Made by a program: the position numbers and the translations under genes. The notes below the pieces were generated by a model, which had not been told where the DNA came from, did no database searches, and was given only the letters and a program-made list of their open reading frames with translations. Positions 55,874 through 64,000 of a stretch of DNA of 64,000 nucleotides are shown here, in pieces (the stretch's first letter is position 1; every line of letters begins with the position of its first letter). Location: assembly GCF_001442805.1 (NCBI RefSeq), contig NZ_CP011131.1, positions 2,046,001-2,110,000 of the forward strand, in the 5' to 3' direction. Source of the stretch: Lysobacter gummosus. GTDB taxonomy: Bacteria > Pseudomonadota > Gammaproteobacteria > Xanthomonadales > Xanthomonadaceae.

Positions 55874-55905
55874 GGATGTCTGCTTATGGCCGGAAGAGGA
55901 CTTCA
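55874..55905. repeat. GTCCGCTTTCGACCC-type dispersed repeat, diverged copy 5
   Basis: ATGTCTGCTTATGGCCGGAAGAGGAC, followed by a partial second copy (ATGTCTGCTCGGCCAAATGC). Between LysR 3 and the convergent amidase gene. Confidence 0.45.
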
Positions 55906-55952
55906 CTGCTCAGATGTCTGCTCGGCCAAATGCAGACGTTCGGCCGTGGGTG

Positions 55953-57437
55953 TTAAACCCCGAAACCCGGCGGCGCCTGAAACCCGCCAAGCTCTTGTGC
56001 GATCAGTCGGGCTACTTCAATAGTGGTGCGATCGCCATATTCCGGGCCGATGATCTGCAGGCCGATCGGAAGCCCATCGCGCGACAGTCCGCTGGGGAAA
56101 GCGGTGCTCGGCAAGTATGCGACGGTCGCCAGGCCTACCCAGAAGTAGTGCTCGTAATGCGAAGTTTGTGTCGCGTCGACGGCGAGAACTCTCTCGGGCC
56201 TGGGCCGATGGTCATGTTTGTAGGCCGTTGTCGCGGAAATCGGGCATATCACTACATCCCAATCGTTGAAGAAGGCGCGCCACCGCAGTCGGTAGTTGGT
56301 GCGCGCTTCATCGTGATCGGACCAGCTTCGATGATCCAGTACGCGGGCACGGGTAAGCACCGCTAACGGCGACTCATCTCTCGCATCGAGCTCTGCGGCC
56401 ATGCCCGCGATGGCGGAATAGTATTCATCCGGAAGGTTTGCGAGTCCTGACGATGCCAACAGGTTCAGATAGGTGTTGTGCGATTGTCTTGGAGAGATTT
56501 CAGGGCGAGCCAGATCGCTGACTATCGCGCCAGCCCGGGCAAGAACTTCCCCGACGTCCCGCACGCGATCCGATATCTCGGCAGAGGTAGGAGCGAAATC
56601 CTCCTTCGGCCAAATCGCGACGCGCAAGCCCCGTAAAGTGCTCGCCCTTGGCGGTGGAAGCACCAGTCTCCAGCCCGATGACCGGAACCGGTCGGGGCCC
56701 GCTACGACATCCAGAGCCAGTTGCAAATCTTCCGCGCTCCGCGCCATGGGCCCGACGACATTCAGATCCGGCGCGGATACGACGCCAAGCGGATTGTGGC
56801 CCAACGTTGGGACGATTCCATAAGTGGGTTTGTGTCCATACACGCCACAGAAGTGCGACGGATTTCGGATCGACCCACCGATATCGGAGGCGAATTCCAG
56901 GCCGGTCAAACCGGCCGCCAGCGCGGCGGCCGATCCGCCGGAAGATCCGCCCGGCGACCTGCGCGTATCCCAGGGGTTGTTGGTTGTTCCGTAAATGTCG
57001 TTGTAGCTCTGCCAGTCCGCGAGCCGCAGCGGGACGTTCGTCTTCCCCATGAAATGGGCGCCGGCCGCCTTCAGGTGCTCGACAACCGCGGCATCGTTCT
57101 GGGCGAGGTTGTCCCGTTGCTCCGGCACGCCCCAGGTAGTCGGCAATCCGGACACATCGAAGGCTTCCTTGATCGTCATCGGGACGCCGTGCAGCGGTCC
57201 CGATCGGTGCCCCCGGGCAAGAGACGCATCGGACAACTTCGCCGCTTCCAGTGCGTGTTCGAAATTCCGCACCACCACGGCGTTCAAGGCTTTATCGAAC
57301 TGTTCGATGCGCTCGATGTAGTACCGAGTGAGTTCGAACGAGCTGACTTGTTTTCGCTGGATCAGTTGCGCAAGGTCGGTCGCTGACGAAAAAGCCAGCT
57401 CTATCGACCTGTCTGTGGGGCGGCGGTCTTCAGTCAA
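55953..57437 (-). CDS. Amidase signature family protein
   Basis: 494 residues. Amidase signature core with Lys in TIKEAFDVSG, cis-Ser in the GGSSGGSAAALAAG loop and nucleophile Ser in SDIGGSIRNPS, the standard Ser-cisSer-Lys triad. The C-terminal half has GLPIGLQIIGPEYGD, typical of the end of the fold. The substrate is unknown; no GatB or GatC gene lies near it, so a role in tRNA amidation is unlikely. It stands alone, convergent with LysR 3. Confidence 0.92.
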   Translation of the reverse strand: MTEDRRPTDRSIELAFSSATDLAQLIQRKQVSSFELTRYYIERIEQFDKALNAVVVRNFEHALEAAKLSDASLARGHRSGPLHGVPMTIKEAFDVSGLPTTWGVPEQRDNLAQNDAAVVEHLKAAGAHFMGKTNVPLRLADWQSYNDIYGTTNNPWDTRRSPGGSSGGSAAALAAGLTGLEFASDIGGSIRNPSHFCGVYGHKPTYGIVPTLGHNPLGVVSAPDLNVVGPMARSAEDLQLALDVVAGPDRFRSSGWRLVLPPPRASTLRGLRVAIWPKEDFAPTSAEISDRVRDVGEVLARAGAIVSDLARPEISPRQSHNTYLNLLASSGLANLPDEYYSAIAGMAAELDARDESPLAVLTRARVLDHRSWSDHDEARTNYRLRWRAFFNDWDVVICPISATTAYKHDHRPRPERVLAVDATQTSHYEHYFWVGLATVAYLPSTAFPSGLSRDGLPIGLQIIGPEYGDRTTIEVARLIAQELGGFQAPPGFGV

Positions 57438-57656
57438 GGGGGCCTGATTCCTACTGGCTTGCGCTGCAGTGCCGGAATTCTAGCGGAAACACAAGTGGCC
57501 GAAACGGGGCGGCGGCGGTCATAGGAAATGACCGCTCCGGCTGGAGCCCCGATCCTATGCCCGGACCCGTGCATCCAGTTCGCACCCATGCGACCCTTCC
57601 GCCCATTCGCTCATCCATGACATAGCAGCCGCCCTTCGCGGCCAGGGGAGAAAGGA

Positions 57657-59933
57657 ATGCTTCGCGCCGTTGTCGTGTGCTGTCTGTGGTTGCTGCTGTC
57701 GTGCCCGGCGTTCGCCGCCGCGGACTATCCGTTTCCCGCCACCGCGGTCGAGAGCCGCGCCGAACTCGATCGGGCCATGCCGACGCTGGCCGGGCAGGTC
57801 GTCGCCGATTACGCCGACAGCGATCGCGTGCGTTACCTGGGCACTGCGGCGAGGCTGCAGATCGTCGCCGGGCAGTACCCGCAGGCGCTGGCTTCGATCG
57901 AGGAACTGCGCCGGCTGTCGCCGCTGGGCGGGGCGCCGCAGCAGCGCGCGACGATGGCGCAGTACGAGATCTACGCGGCGAGCAAGCAGTTGCAGGCGCG
58001 CGAGCGGATCGAGTTCGATGGCGCGTTCCGGCGCAGTTTCGAAACCGCGTTCGGGTCGATGGACGATCGCGCCGCGGCCATCGCGATGCGCGGGTTCGGT
58101 CGCGATCAGTTCAATTCGGCGGGGGAGCAGCGGGCGCTGGACGCGGCGCTGGCTGGGCAGAAGGATAAGTCGCGCATCGATCAGGCCTCCGCATTGGCGC
58201 TGGTTCGCGCCTATCTGGTCGCCACCGTCTATCGCGACTTCAGTGCCCAGGCGGCCGACTTGCTGGCTGCCGACGATGCCCGGCGTTATCTGATCCAGCG
58301 CGATGTCGCGGTGCGCACGCCCGAGGGCGCGACCGTGTGCGCGTTGATCGTGCGCCAGCGTGCGGCGCCGGCCAAGCTGACCGCCTTGCTCAATTTCACC
58401 ATCTACGCCGATCCGGCGACGATGCTCAACGAAGCGCGGCGCAGTGCGTCGAACGGGTATGCGGGCGTGACCGGGCTCAGCCGCGGCAAGGGTTGCAGTC
58501 CCGATACGCCGGTGCCGTACGAGCACGACGGTGCCGATGCGGCGGCGTTGATCGACTGGATCGCCGCGCAGGCGTGGAGCGACGGGCGGGTCGGCATGTT
58601 CGGCGGCAGTTACGAGGGCTTCACGCAATGGGCCACGGCCAAGCATCGGCCGAAGGCGCTCAAGGCGATGATGCCGTCGGTGACCGGCGCGCCCGGGATC
58701 GACGTGCCGATGGAGGGCGGGATTTTCTTCGGTTTCCAGCATTACTGGCCGTTCTACGTCGCCAACAACAAGACCCTGGATTACCCGGCGTATGAAGACG
58801 ATGCGCGCTGGCAGCGCATGTTCCGGCAGTGGTATGTGCAGGGTGGGGCGTATCGCGAACGCGATAGGCTCGACGGAACCACCAACACCTTGTATCGGCG
58901 CTGGCTCGATCATCCGGATTACGACGCCTATTGGCAGAGCATTACTCCGTACCGCCAGGAGTACGGCGCGATCGATATTCCGGTGTTGACCACCACCGGC
59001 TATTTCGACGGCGCGCAGATCGGCGCGCTGCACCATCTGCGCGAGCACTATCGCTATCGGCCGCAGGCGGAGCATTACCTGGTGATCGGCCCCTACGACC
59101 ACTTCAGCGGCCAACGCGGGACGGTGGTGGCCGGGAACACGGTGCGCGGCTACACGGTCGATCCGGTCGCGGGCATCGACATCGGCCAGTTGCGTTATCA
59201 GTGGTTCGACTATGTCTTCAAGGGCGCGCCCAAGCCGGCCTTGCTGCAGGATCGGATCAACTACCAGGTGATGGGCGGCAACGTGTGGAAACACGCGCCA
59301 TCGCTGGCGGCGATGGGGCCGCGGCGCACGCGCCTGTATTTCGGCGCGGCGCGCGAGGACGGCACCTGGCGTTTGCAGGGCGAAGCGTCGAAGCGGCCGT
59401 CGGCGGTGCAGACGCTGGATCTGGCCGACCGCCGCGACGCCGACCGTACCGTCCCCGGCGGCGATATCGTCGATAAGGTGCTCGATACCGAGGGCAGCGT
59501 GGCTTTCGTCAGCGAGCCCTTCGCCGCCGCTGTCGAGTTCAGCGGGCTGTTTTCAGGGCATCTGGAACTGGTCACGAACAAGCGCGACGTCGATCTGCAT
59601 ATCGGCTTGTATGAGCTGACCGCGCAGAACGAGTACTTCGAGCTGTCGCGCTATCAGTCGCGCCTGAGCTATCAAGGGCATCCGGAGCAGCGGCGGCTGT
59701 TGCAGCCGGGCAAGCGGCAGCGTTTCGATTTTATCGCCGGGCGCGCCACCAGCCGCGCGTTCCGGCCCGGCAGCCGCTTGGTCGCCGTGGTCGGGCCGGG
59801 CAAGGGGCCGCAGGATCAGATCAATTACGGCAGCGGCAAGGATGTCAGCGACGAGACCATCGCCGATGCGGGGGTGCCGTTGCGGATCGAGTGGTTGGGG
59901 CGGAGCTATTTGGAGGTTCCGTTGGCGCGGTGA
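57657..59933 (+). CDS. CocE/NonD family (S15-like) hydrolase with N-terminal extension
   Basis: 758 residues. Signal peptide (1 to about 21), then about 200 Ala-rich helical residues not part of the hydrolase, and an alpha/beta hydrolase with VRTPEGATVCALIVRQ. The nucleophile is Ser in GMFGGSYEGFTQW (near residue 320). TTGYFDGAQIGAL carries the expected Asp and GPYDHFSG the His. A C-terminal jelly-roll domain (about 565-755) matches the X-Pro dipeptidyl-peptidase C-terminal domain. It likely acts on acyl-peptide or ester bonds in the periplasm. The substrate is unknown. Confidence 0.88.
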   Translation: MLRAVVVCCLWLLLSCPAFAAADYPFPATAVESRAELDRAMPTLAGQVVADYADSDRVRYLGTAARLQIVAGQYPQALASIEELRRLSPLGGAPQQRATMAQYEIYAASKQLQARERIEFDGAFRRSFETAFGSMDDRAAAIAMRGFGRDQFNSAGEQRALDAALAGQKDKSRIDQASALALVRAYLVATVYRDFSAQAADLLAADDARRYLIQRDVAVRTPEGATVCALIVRQRAAPAKLTALLNFTIYADPATMLNEARRSASNGYAGVTGLSRGKGCSPDTPVPYEHDGADAAALIDWIAAQAWSDGRVGMFGGSYEGFTQWATAKHRPKALKAMMPSVTGAPGIDVPMEGGIFFGFQHYWPFYVANNKTLDYPAYEDDARWQRMFRQWYVQGGAYRERDRLDGTTNTLYRRWLDHPDYDAYWQSITPYRQEYGAIDIPVLTTTGYFDGAQIGALHHLREHYRYRPQAEHYLVIGPYDHFSGQRGTVVAGNTVRGYTVDPVAGIDIGQLRYQWFDYVFKGAPKPALLQDRINYQVMGGNVWKHAPSLAAMGPRRTRLYFGAAREDGTWRLQGEASKRPSAVQTLDLADRRDADRTVPGGDIVDKVLDTEGSVAFVSEPFAAAVEFSGLFSGHLELVTNKRDVDLHIGLYELTAQNEYFELSRYQSRLSYQGHPEQRRLLQPGKRQRFDFIAGRATSRAFRPGSRLVAVVGPGKGPQDQINYGSGKDVSDETIADAGVPLRIEWLGRSYLEVPLAR

Positions 59934-60015
59934 TGCATGGGCGGCGGGGTGGGGGTTTTTGAAAAGCAGTGTTGGTAGTGCGATTTCTACAGGATTTTCG
60001 TAGTTGGTTTTATGT

Positions 60016-61287
60016 TCAGTTCCTTGGCCTGAACTCGATCGGCACGATCACCACCGCGGCGATCGGCTTGCCCTTGCGCATCGCCGGAGCGAAACGCCAG
60101 CGGCGCACGGTGCTGATCGCCGAGCGATCGAGAACGCGGTTGCCGCTGCGCCTGCTGAGGTCGACCTTGAGCGGTCGGCCGTCGGCCGAGACTTGCACGC
60201 GCAGCGTCACCAGCCCGCCTTCGCTGTGGCGCAGCGCTTCGACCGGATAGGGCGGTTTGGGACTGAAGCCCGGCAGCGGCCGCGGCTTGGCGCTGGCGGC
60301 GTCGGCCGCGCGGGCGAGGCGTTCGCTCGCGGCGCGGGCCTGGGCGAGGCGCGCTTTCTCCGCGGCGGCCGCCTTCGCGGTCGCCGCGATCGTAGCGGTG
60401 GCGAGGCGATCGATCTGCGACAAGCGCGCCGTGGTTTGTTCGATCAACTCCGGCGCAGCCTCCAGCCCCGGACGGTCCATGCCCGGCGTGCCTTCGATCG
60501 CCTGCATCGGCGCCGAGCTTTCGATCTGCCGGTAACCGTGCGAGACCACGATCAGCACGCCGATCACCAACGCGATCGCGCTCAAGGCCAGCGCCAGCAG
60601 CCATGAATTGGTCGGCGCTTCGGCCGGACGCGCGAACTTCGGCATCTTCACCGGCGGGAACGGTTGCGCCGGCGGGCTCGGCGCGACCGCGCTGACCGAC
60701 AAGGGCACGGCGTGGTCGGGATCCATGTGCAGCACGCTGACGCGGCCGGCGTTGAGCGCGGCGGCGACTTCGCTGCTGGCGCCCAGCGCGCGCGCGACTT
60801 CCTCCAGCGCGACGCTGCGCTGCGAGCCGCGGCGTTCGCTGCTGGCTTCGGCGAAGCGCCAGCGGTTGTATTCGGCCCAGATCAGCAGCAACGCCACCAC
60901 CACGCCGGCGGTCGCGGGCAAGGCCAGCATCAGGAACGGATCGACCTCGTGCTTGCGCAGGTACAACTCGGAGGCGACGTTGCGGATGCCGAGCAGCCAC
61001 AGCACCAGGGTCAGTACCGGCGTCCACAGATACAGGTAGATCAGCCAGAACGCGCCGGTGACCATGCCCCACAGCGTGCGCGGCAGCGCCGGTTGCGCGC
61101 CGGGTTTCTGGATCAGTCGCGAATCGTGCTTGTGCGGCGTCGGATTGGCTCCGTCTTTCTTCTTCGCTTTCGCCGGGCGGGCCGGATGCAGCACCGCGTG
61201 CGCCGGCCGCGAGAACGTTGCCGCCGCGCGTCCGGTGTCCGCGCCCGTGCCGGGCGTGGCGCCCGGTGTGATGTGATCGCTGTTCAT
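60016..61287 (-). CDS. pgaD: PgaD-like membrane protein fused to a TonB C-terminal domain
   Basis: 423 residues. After a basic Pro/Lys-rich N-terminus (1-54), residues 55-160 read as PgaD (SRLIQKPG, two membrane segments at about 72-100 and 117-137). A linker follows, then a third membrane segment (about 229-248), an Ala/Lys/Arg-rich helix (280-335), and a TonB_C domain (343-423: KPPYPVEALRHSEGG, VDLSRRSGNRVLDRSAI, RRWRFAPA). PgaD assists PgaC in poly-N-acetylglucosamine synthesis. TonB domains contact outer-membrane partners. Topology (in, out, in, out) puts the TonB part in the periplasm. pgaC stops 4 bases inside its start. Confidence 0.85.
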   Translation of the reverse strand: MNSDHITPGATPGTGADTGRAAATFSRPAHAVLHPARPAKAKKKDGANPTPHKHDSRLIQKPGAQPALPRTLWGMVTGAFWLIYLYLWTPVLTLVLWLLGIRNVASELYLRKHEVDPFLMLALPATAGVVVALLLIWAEYNRWRFAEASSERRGSQRSVALEEVARALGASSEVAAALNAGRVSVLHMDPDHAVPLSVSAVAPSPPAQPFPPVKMPKFARPAEAPTNSWLLALALSAIALVIGVLIVVSHGYRQIESSAPMQAIEGTPGMDRPGLEAAPELIEQTTARLSQIDRLATATIAATAKAAAAEKARLAQARAASERLARAADAASAKPRPLPGFSPKPPYPVEALRHSEGGLVTLRVQVSADGRPLKVDLSRRSGNRVLDRSAISTVRRWRFAPAMRKGKPIAAVVIVPIEFRPRN

Positions 61288-62543
61288 CGCAGTCCCCGAT
61301 CCGGGCTGACCCAGGTCGCACGCGTGCCGCGGCGTTTGAGCAGGGCCTTGGGCACCGCGGTGACCGTGGTCGCGAAGCTCAGCAGCCAGTACGCCATCGG
61401 GTACCAGATCATCCAGTAGTAGTTGCGGCCGACGCCGGTTTCATAACGGCGGTCGATGATGATGCTGGCGGCGAACTGCAACAGGCAGATCAAGGCCAGG
61501 ATTACGCCGTGCCACGACGGAAGCAGCGTGGTCACGCGCAGTTGCTCGGGCAGTTCGACGAACAGGCCCAGCGCCCACAGCGCGATGATGAAAGCCATGA
61601 TGTAGGCCCAGCCCACGCTCATCACGTATTCGGCCAGCACCGCCCACATGCGTCGCTTGCGCCAGGAGAACAGATCGCGGGTATGGCGCAGCAACACTTC
61701 CACGCCGCCCTGGGCCCAGCGCAGGCGCTGCTTCCACAGGCCCTTGAGGGTTTCGGGCATGAGGATGAAGCACATCGCGTTGGGCTCGTAGCGGATGTCC
61801 CAGTGGTCTATCTGCAGGCGCCAGCTGATGTCGATGTCTTCCGTGACCATGCTGTCGGACCAGTAGCCGATCCGGTGCAGGGCGCTGCGCCGGAACGCGC
61901 AGATCACCCCGGACACGGTGAAGATGCGACCGTAGACGCGCTGGGCGCGCTTGATCATGCCGATGATCGAAGAGAACTCGCCGACCTGCAGCCGTCCGAG
62001 CAGGGTCGAGCGGTTGCGGATGCGCGGATTGCCGGTGACCGCGCCGACCCGCGCGCCTTGGCACAGATGCCAGACCATCCAGTGGGTGGCGAATTCGTCC
62101 AGCAGCGCGTCGCCGTCGATGCACACCAGATACTCCGCGCGCGCCGCCAGCGCGCCCATGCGCATGGCGTTGGCCTTGCCCAGGTTGCGGTCCAGGTGGA
62201 CCACGCGCAGGCGATCGTGCTGCGCGGCCAGGCGGTTGAGCTTTTCGCCGGTATCGTCGCGGCTGCCGTCGTTGATGGCGATCACCTCGAAGTCCGGATA
62301 ACGCTGCGCCAGCGCCGCGCCGATGGTTTCGTGGACGTGATCGCCCTCGTTGTGGCACGGGATCAGGATCGACACGAACGGCGCGTCGCTCATCGGCGGC
62401 GGATCGGTGCGCGGCCGCGCGTGGCGTTCGCGACGGAAGTAGTAGTACAGCCCGCCGGATATCCAGAAGAACGACATCACGATCGGATAGAAGAACGCGA
62501 ACTGAAACAGCGCAGTAAGTAGTGGGCTTGCGGCAGGATTCAT
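61284..62543 (-). CDS. pgaC: Poly-beta-1,6-N-acetyl-D-glucosamine synthase PgaC
   Basis: A 419-residue family 2 glycosyltransferase with an N-terminal membrane segment (about 8-33), then VSILIPCHNEGDHVHETI, CIDGDALLDEFA (DxD), MVTEDIDISWRL and the QRLRWAQGG product-binding motif. Membrane segments follow (about 300-335, 345-370 and 380-410). It polymerises UDP-GlcNAc into the PNAG biofilm polymer. Four-base overlap with the PgaD-TonB gene downstream and a 63-base gap from pgaB upstream confirm a pgaB-C-D operon. PNAG synthases of this type are controlled by c-di-GMP. Confidence 0.94.
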   Translation of the reverse strand: MNPAASPLLTALFQFAFFYPIVMSFFWISGGLYYYFRRERHARPRTDPPPMSDAPFVSILIPCHNEGDHVHETIGAALAQRYPDFEVIAINDGSRDDTGEKLNRLAAQHDRLRVVHLDRNLGKANAMRMGALAARAEYLVCIDGDALLDEFATHWMVWHLCQGARVGAVTGNPRIRNRSTLLGRLQVGEFSSIIGMIKRAQRVYGRIFTVSGVICAFRRSALHRIGYWSDSMVTEDIDISWRLQIDHWDIRYEPNAMCFILMPETLKGLWKQRLRWAQGGVEVLLRHTRDLFSWRKRRMWAVLAEYVMSVGWAYIMAFIIALWALGLFVELPEQLRVTTLLPSWHGVILALICLLQFAASIIIDRRYETGVGRNYYWMIWYPMAYWLLSFATTVTAVPKALLKRRGTRATWVSPDRGLR

Positions 62544-62606
62544 GGCGATCTCATGACGGTGTGACGGCGGACTTGCGTCGTGGCCGCGGTCGCGGCCACC
62601 GTTGGT

Positions 62607-64000
62607 TCAGCGTTCGAGGTAGGGAAAGCCGCGCGCGGACATGATTTCGCGAGCGTCGGCGGTGGAAGGGCGGTCGTCGATGAAGTTGTCCGGATACCAG
62701 GCCAGATGGCGTGCGCCGGCGGCTTGCAGCCGGCGCGCCATCGCCTTGAGTTGCGCGGCCGGGATCGGACGATCCTGGTGACGCCAGTCCACGGTCTGCA
62801 GTTCGAAGATGGTGCGGGCCAGGCCGCGCGGCGACTGCTTGACCTTGGTCATCAGCACGTCCATCCAACGCTGCGGATCGCGGCTGTTCTCCATCCACGG
62901 CATCGCCATCACCGCGGTGTAGTCGTAGGCTTGGTTGAACGCGGCCAGATTCTGCGCGAACCAGGCCTCGCTGTTCGGATCGAGCACCGGCGCGGCGAAC
63001 AGGTTGCGCACGGTGATCAGCTTCGGCCGCCACTTGCCGGCGGCGCGCGCCAGCTCCTGCGTGAATCCGATCAAGGCCTGGGTGCGCGCGGCCGGATCGG
63101 CCGGCGCCTGCCCGCGCAGTTCGTCCTCGCGCAGCAGCGCGTCGTCGTGGAACAGCAGGCCTTCGGTGTAGCCGCTGACGGCGAGGTCTTCGTACAGATC
63201 GGCGACGATCTTGCGCGTACGCGGTTCGAATGGATTGAGGCGATGGGTCTCGGCCGGGTTGCTGGCCTTGATTTCCAGCTGCGCGTTCAAGGCCTTGTCC
63301 GGCAGTTCGAAGCCCAGCACCGGCAACCAGGCGAACACCTTGACGTGGGCGCGGGTCTTGAGCTGCCAGGCGACGCGGTTGTACAGGTCCGCGCGCATCG
63401 GCATATGGCGGTTGGGGAAGTACATCGCATCGGCCGAGCCGTTGCCGTCGGGATCGGCGAAGGCCTGCAGGAACACGTGGCTGGGCGCGACCTGCTTGAC
63501 TCGCTCGATCAGCTTGTCGAGATTGCGCGCCTGCTGTTGCGGATCGGCGTCGTAGACGTAGTCCAGATCCACCTGCAGCGCGCGCACGCCGTCGAGTTCT
63601 TCGTCGTGGCGCAGTTCGTAGGCCAGATCGTTGACGGTGGGATTGTCGAACATCAGCAGGCGGGCCAGGCCGTGCAGGTCGCGGCCGACCGCCTGATGGC
63701 GACCCTCCAGGTCGAAGGTGACGTTCATGCCGAGCTGATCGGCGATGGCGTTGGTCTGGCTGTTGTAGGCCGCGTACGGCCACACCACCGACTGCGGCGA
63801 GACGCCGAGCTCGCGCTTGATCGCGGCCGCGCTCGCGGACAGATCCTTGCGCACCCGCGCCAGATACTCGGCTTCGCTCTCGTAGCGCTGGGCCTTGGCG
63901 TCCCACTCGCGGGTGATCGCCGCCGGCATGGTGTTGCCCTGCGGGTTGGAGGTCACGCCGCGATGCAGATTGTCGCTGTGCGAGGCGATTTCGATCAGGC
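62607..64000 (-). CDS. pgaB: Poly-beta-1,6-N-acetyl-D-glucosamine N-deacetylase PgaB, C-terminal part
   Basis: The frame stays open to the right edge, so the start and most of the N-terminal deacetylase domain lie outside the window. The visible part begins with LIEIASHSDNLHRG, the metal-binding HxxxxH region of the PgaB deacetylase. It continues into the GH-like C-terminal domain with RALQVDLDYVYDADPQQQARN, VKVFAWLPVLGFELPD and GLLFHDDALLREDE. PgaB partially de-N-acetylates PNAG for export. The GTG that starts the inner frame at 63956 is not the real start. Confidence 0.93.
   Translation of the reverse strand, partial: LIEIASHSDNLHRGVTSNPQGNTMPAAITREWDAKAQRYESEAEYLARVRKDLSASAAAIKRELGVSPQSVVWPYAAYNSQTNAIADQLGMNVTFDLEGRHQAVGRDLHGLARLLMFDNPTVNDLAYELRHDEELDGVRALQVDLDYVYDADPQQQARNLDKLIERVKQVAPSHVFLQAFADPDGNGSADAMYFPNRHMPMRADLYNRVAWQLKTRAHVKVFAWLPVLGFELPDKALNAQLEIKASNPAETHRLNPFEPRTRKIVADLYEDLAVSGYTEGLLFHDDALLREDELRGQAPADPAARTQALIGFTQELARAAGKWRPKLITVRNLFAAPVLDPNSEAWFAQNLAAFNQAYDYTAVMAMPWMENSRDPQRWMDVLMTKVKQSPRGLARTIFELQTVDWRHQDRPIPAAQLKAMARRLQAAGARHLAWYPDNFIDDRPSTADAREIMSARGFPYLER

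Noticed and set aside
55953..57437. GatA subunit of the tRNA amidotransferase
   Set aside because: The amidase triad is present, but no gatB or gatC is adjacent and the gene lies in an accessory region, so a general amidase call is safer.
57555..59294. 579-codon minus-strand frame opposite the CocE hydrolase
   Set aside because: Antisense shadow without domain signature.

Overview
The window is a chromosomal segment of a high-GC gammaproteobacterium of the Xanthomonadaceae/Lysobacteraceae, most likely Lysobacter or a close relative. The lineage is indicated by the acetylated arginine pathway (N-acetylornithine carbamoyltransferase, N-acetylcitrulline deacetylase and a fused N-acetylglutamate synthase/kinase) followed by proB-proA, by FimX-like and FolE2 genes of xanthomonad type, by a DksA with a long Lys/Ala-rich extension, and by many dispersed intergenic repeats. 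No rRNA, tRNA, CRISPR array, transposase or phage gene was seen.

Layout. 0-10 kb: end of a formylglycine-generating-enzyme-like gene, an M48 metalloprotease, an array of GTCATTCCCGCG-type repeats, a polyhydroxyalkanoate cluster (two acetoacetyl-CoA reductases flanking phaR), gluQ, htpX, a FimX-like c-di-GMP protein, and epmB divergent from efp. 10-24 kb: TRZ/ATZ amidohydrolase, ubiG, gph, a squalene/phytoene-synthase-like gene and folE2; then a membrane diguanylate cyclase with a NlpC/P60-like partner; then yidD-pyrC-M23 peptidase, dksA, and the cysS-sufE-MFS operon. 27-39 kb: the arginine/proline cluster argF'-argG-argE'-argB(NAGS/K)-GNAT-argC-proS-argH-proB-proA. It contains an unexpected short-form prolyl-tRNA synthetase, and its first gene junctions carry heptanucleotide repeat arrays.

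39-57 kb: accessory region with a beta-lactamase-fold serine hydrolase, a LytS/LytTR two-component pair, and a mosaic of small modules in which a TetR or LysR regulator is divergent from oxidoreductases, hydrolases or short SnoaL/NTF2-fold proteins. The intergenic gaps hold clear inverted repeats and a dispersed GTCCGCTTTCGACC-type repeat. 57-64 kb: an amidase, a CocE/S15 hydrolase, and a poly-N-acetylglucosamine (pga/hms) operon. In that operon the PgaD-like membrane subunit is fused to a TonB C-terminal domain, which is the most unusual architecture in the window. pgaB runs off the right edge.

Themes: c-di-GMP signalling and surface biology (FimX-like protein, diguanylate cyclase, PNAG synthesis), translation factors (EF-P/EpmB, GluQRS, CysRS, ProRS) and amino-acid synthesis in long, tightly overlapping operons (4-nt ATGA/GTGA junctions are frequent). 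All functional calls come from reading motifs and architecture; no database search was run.
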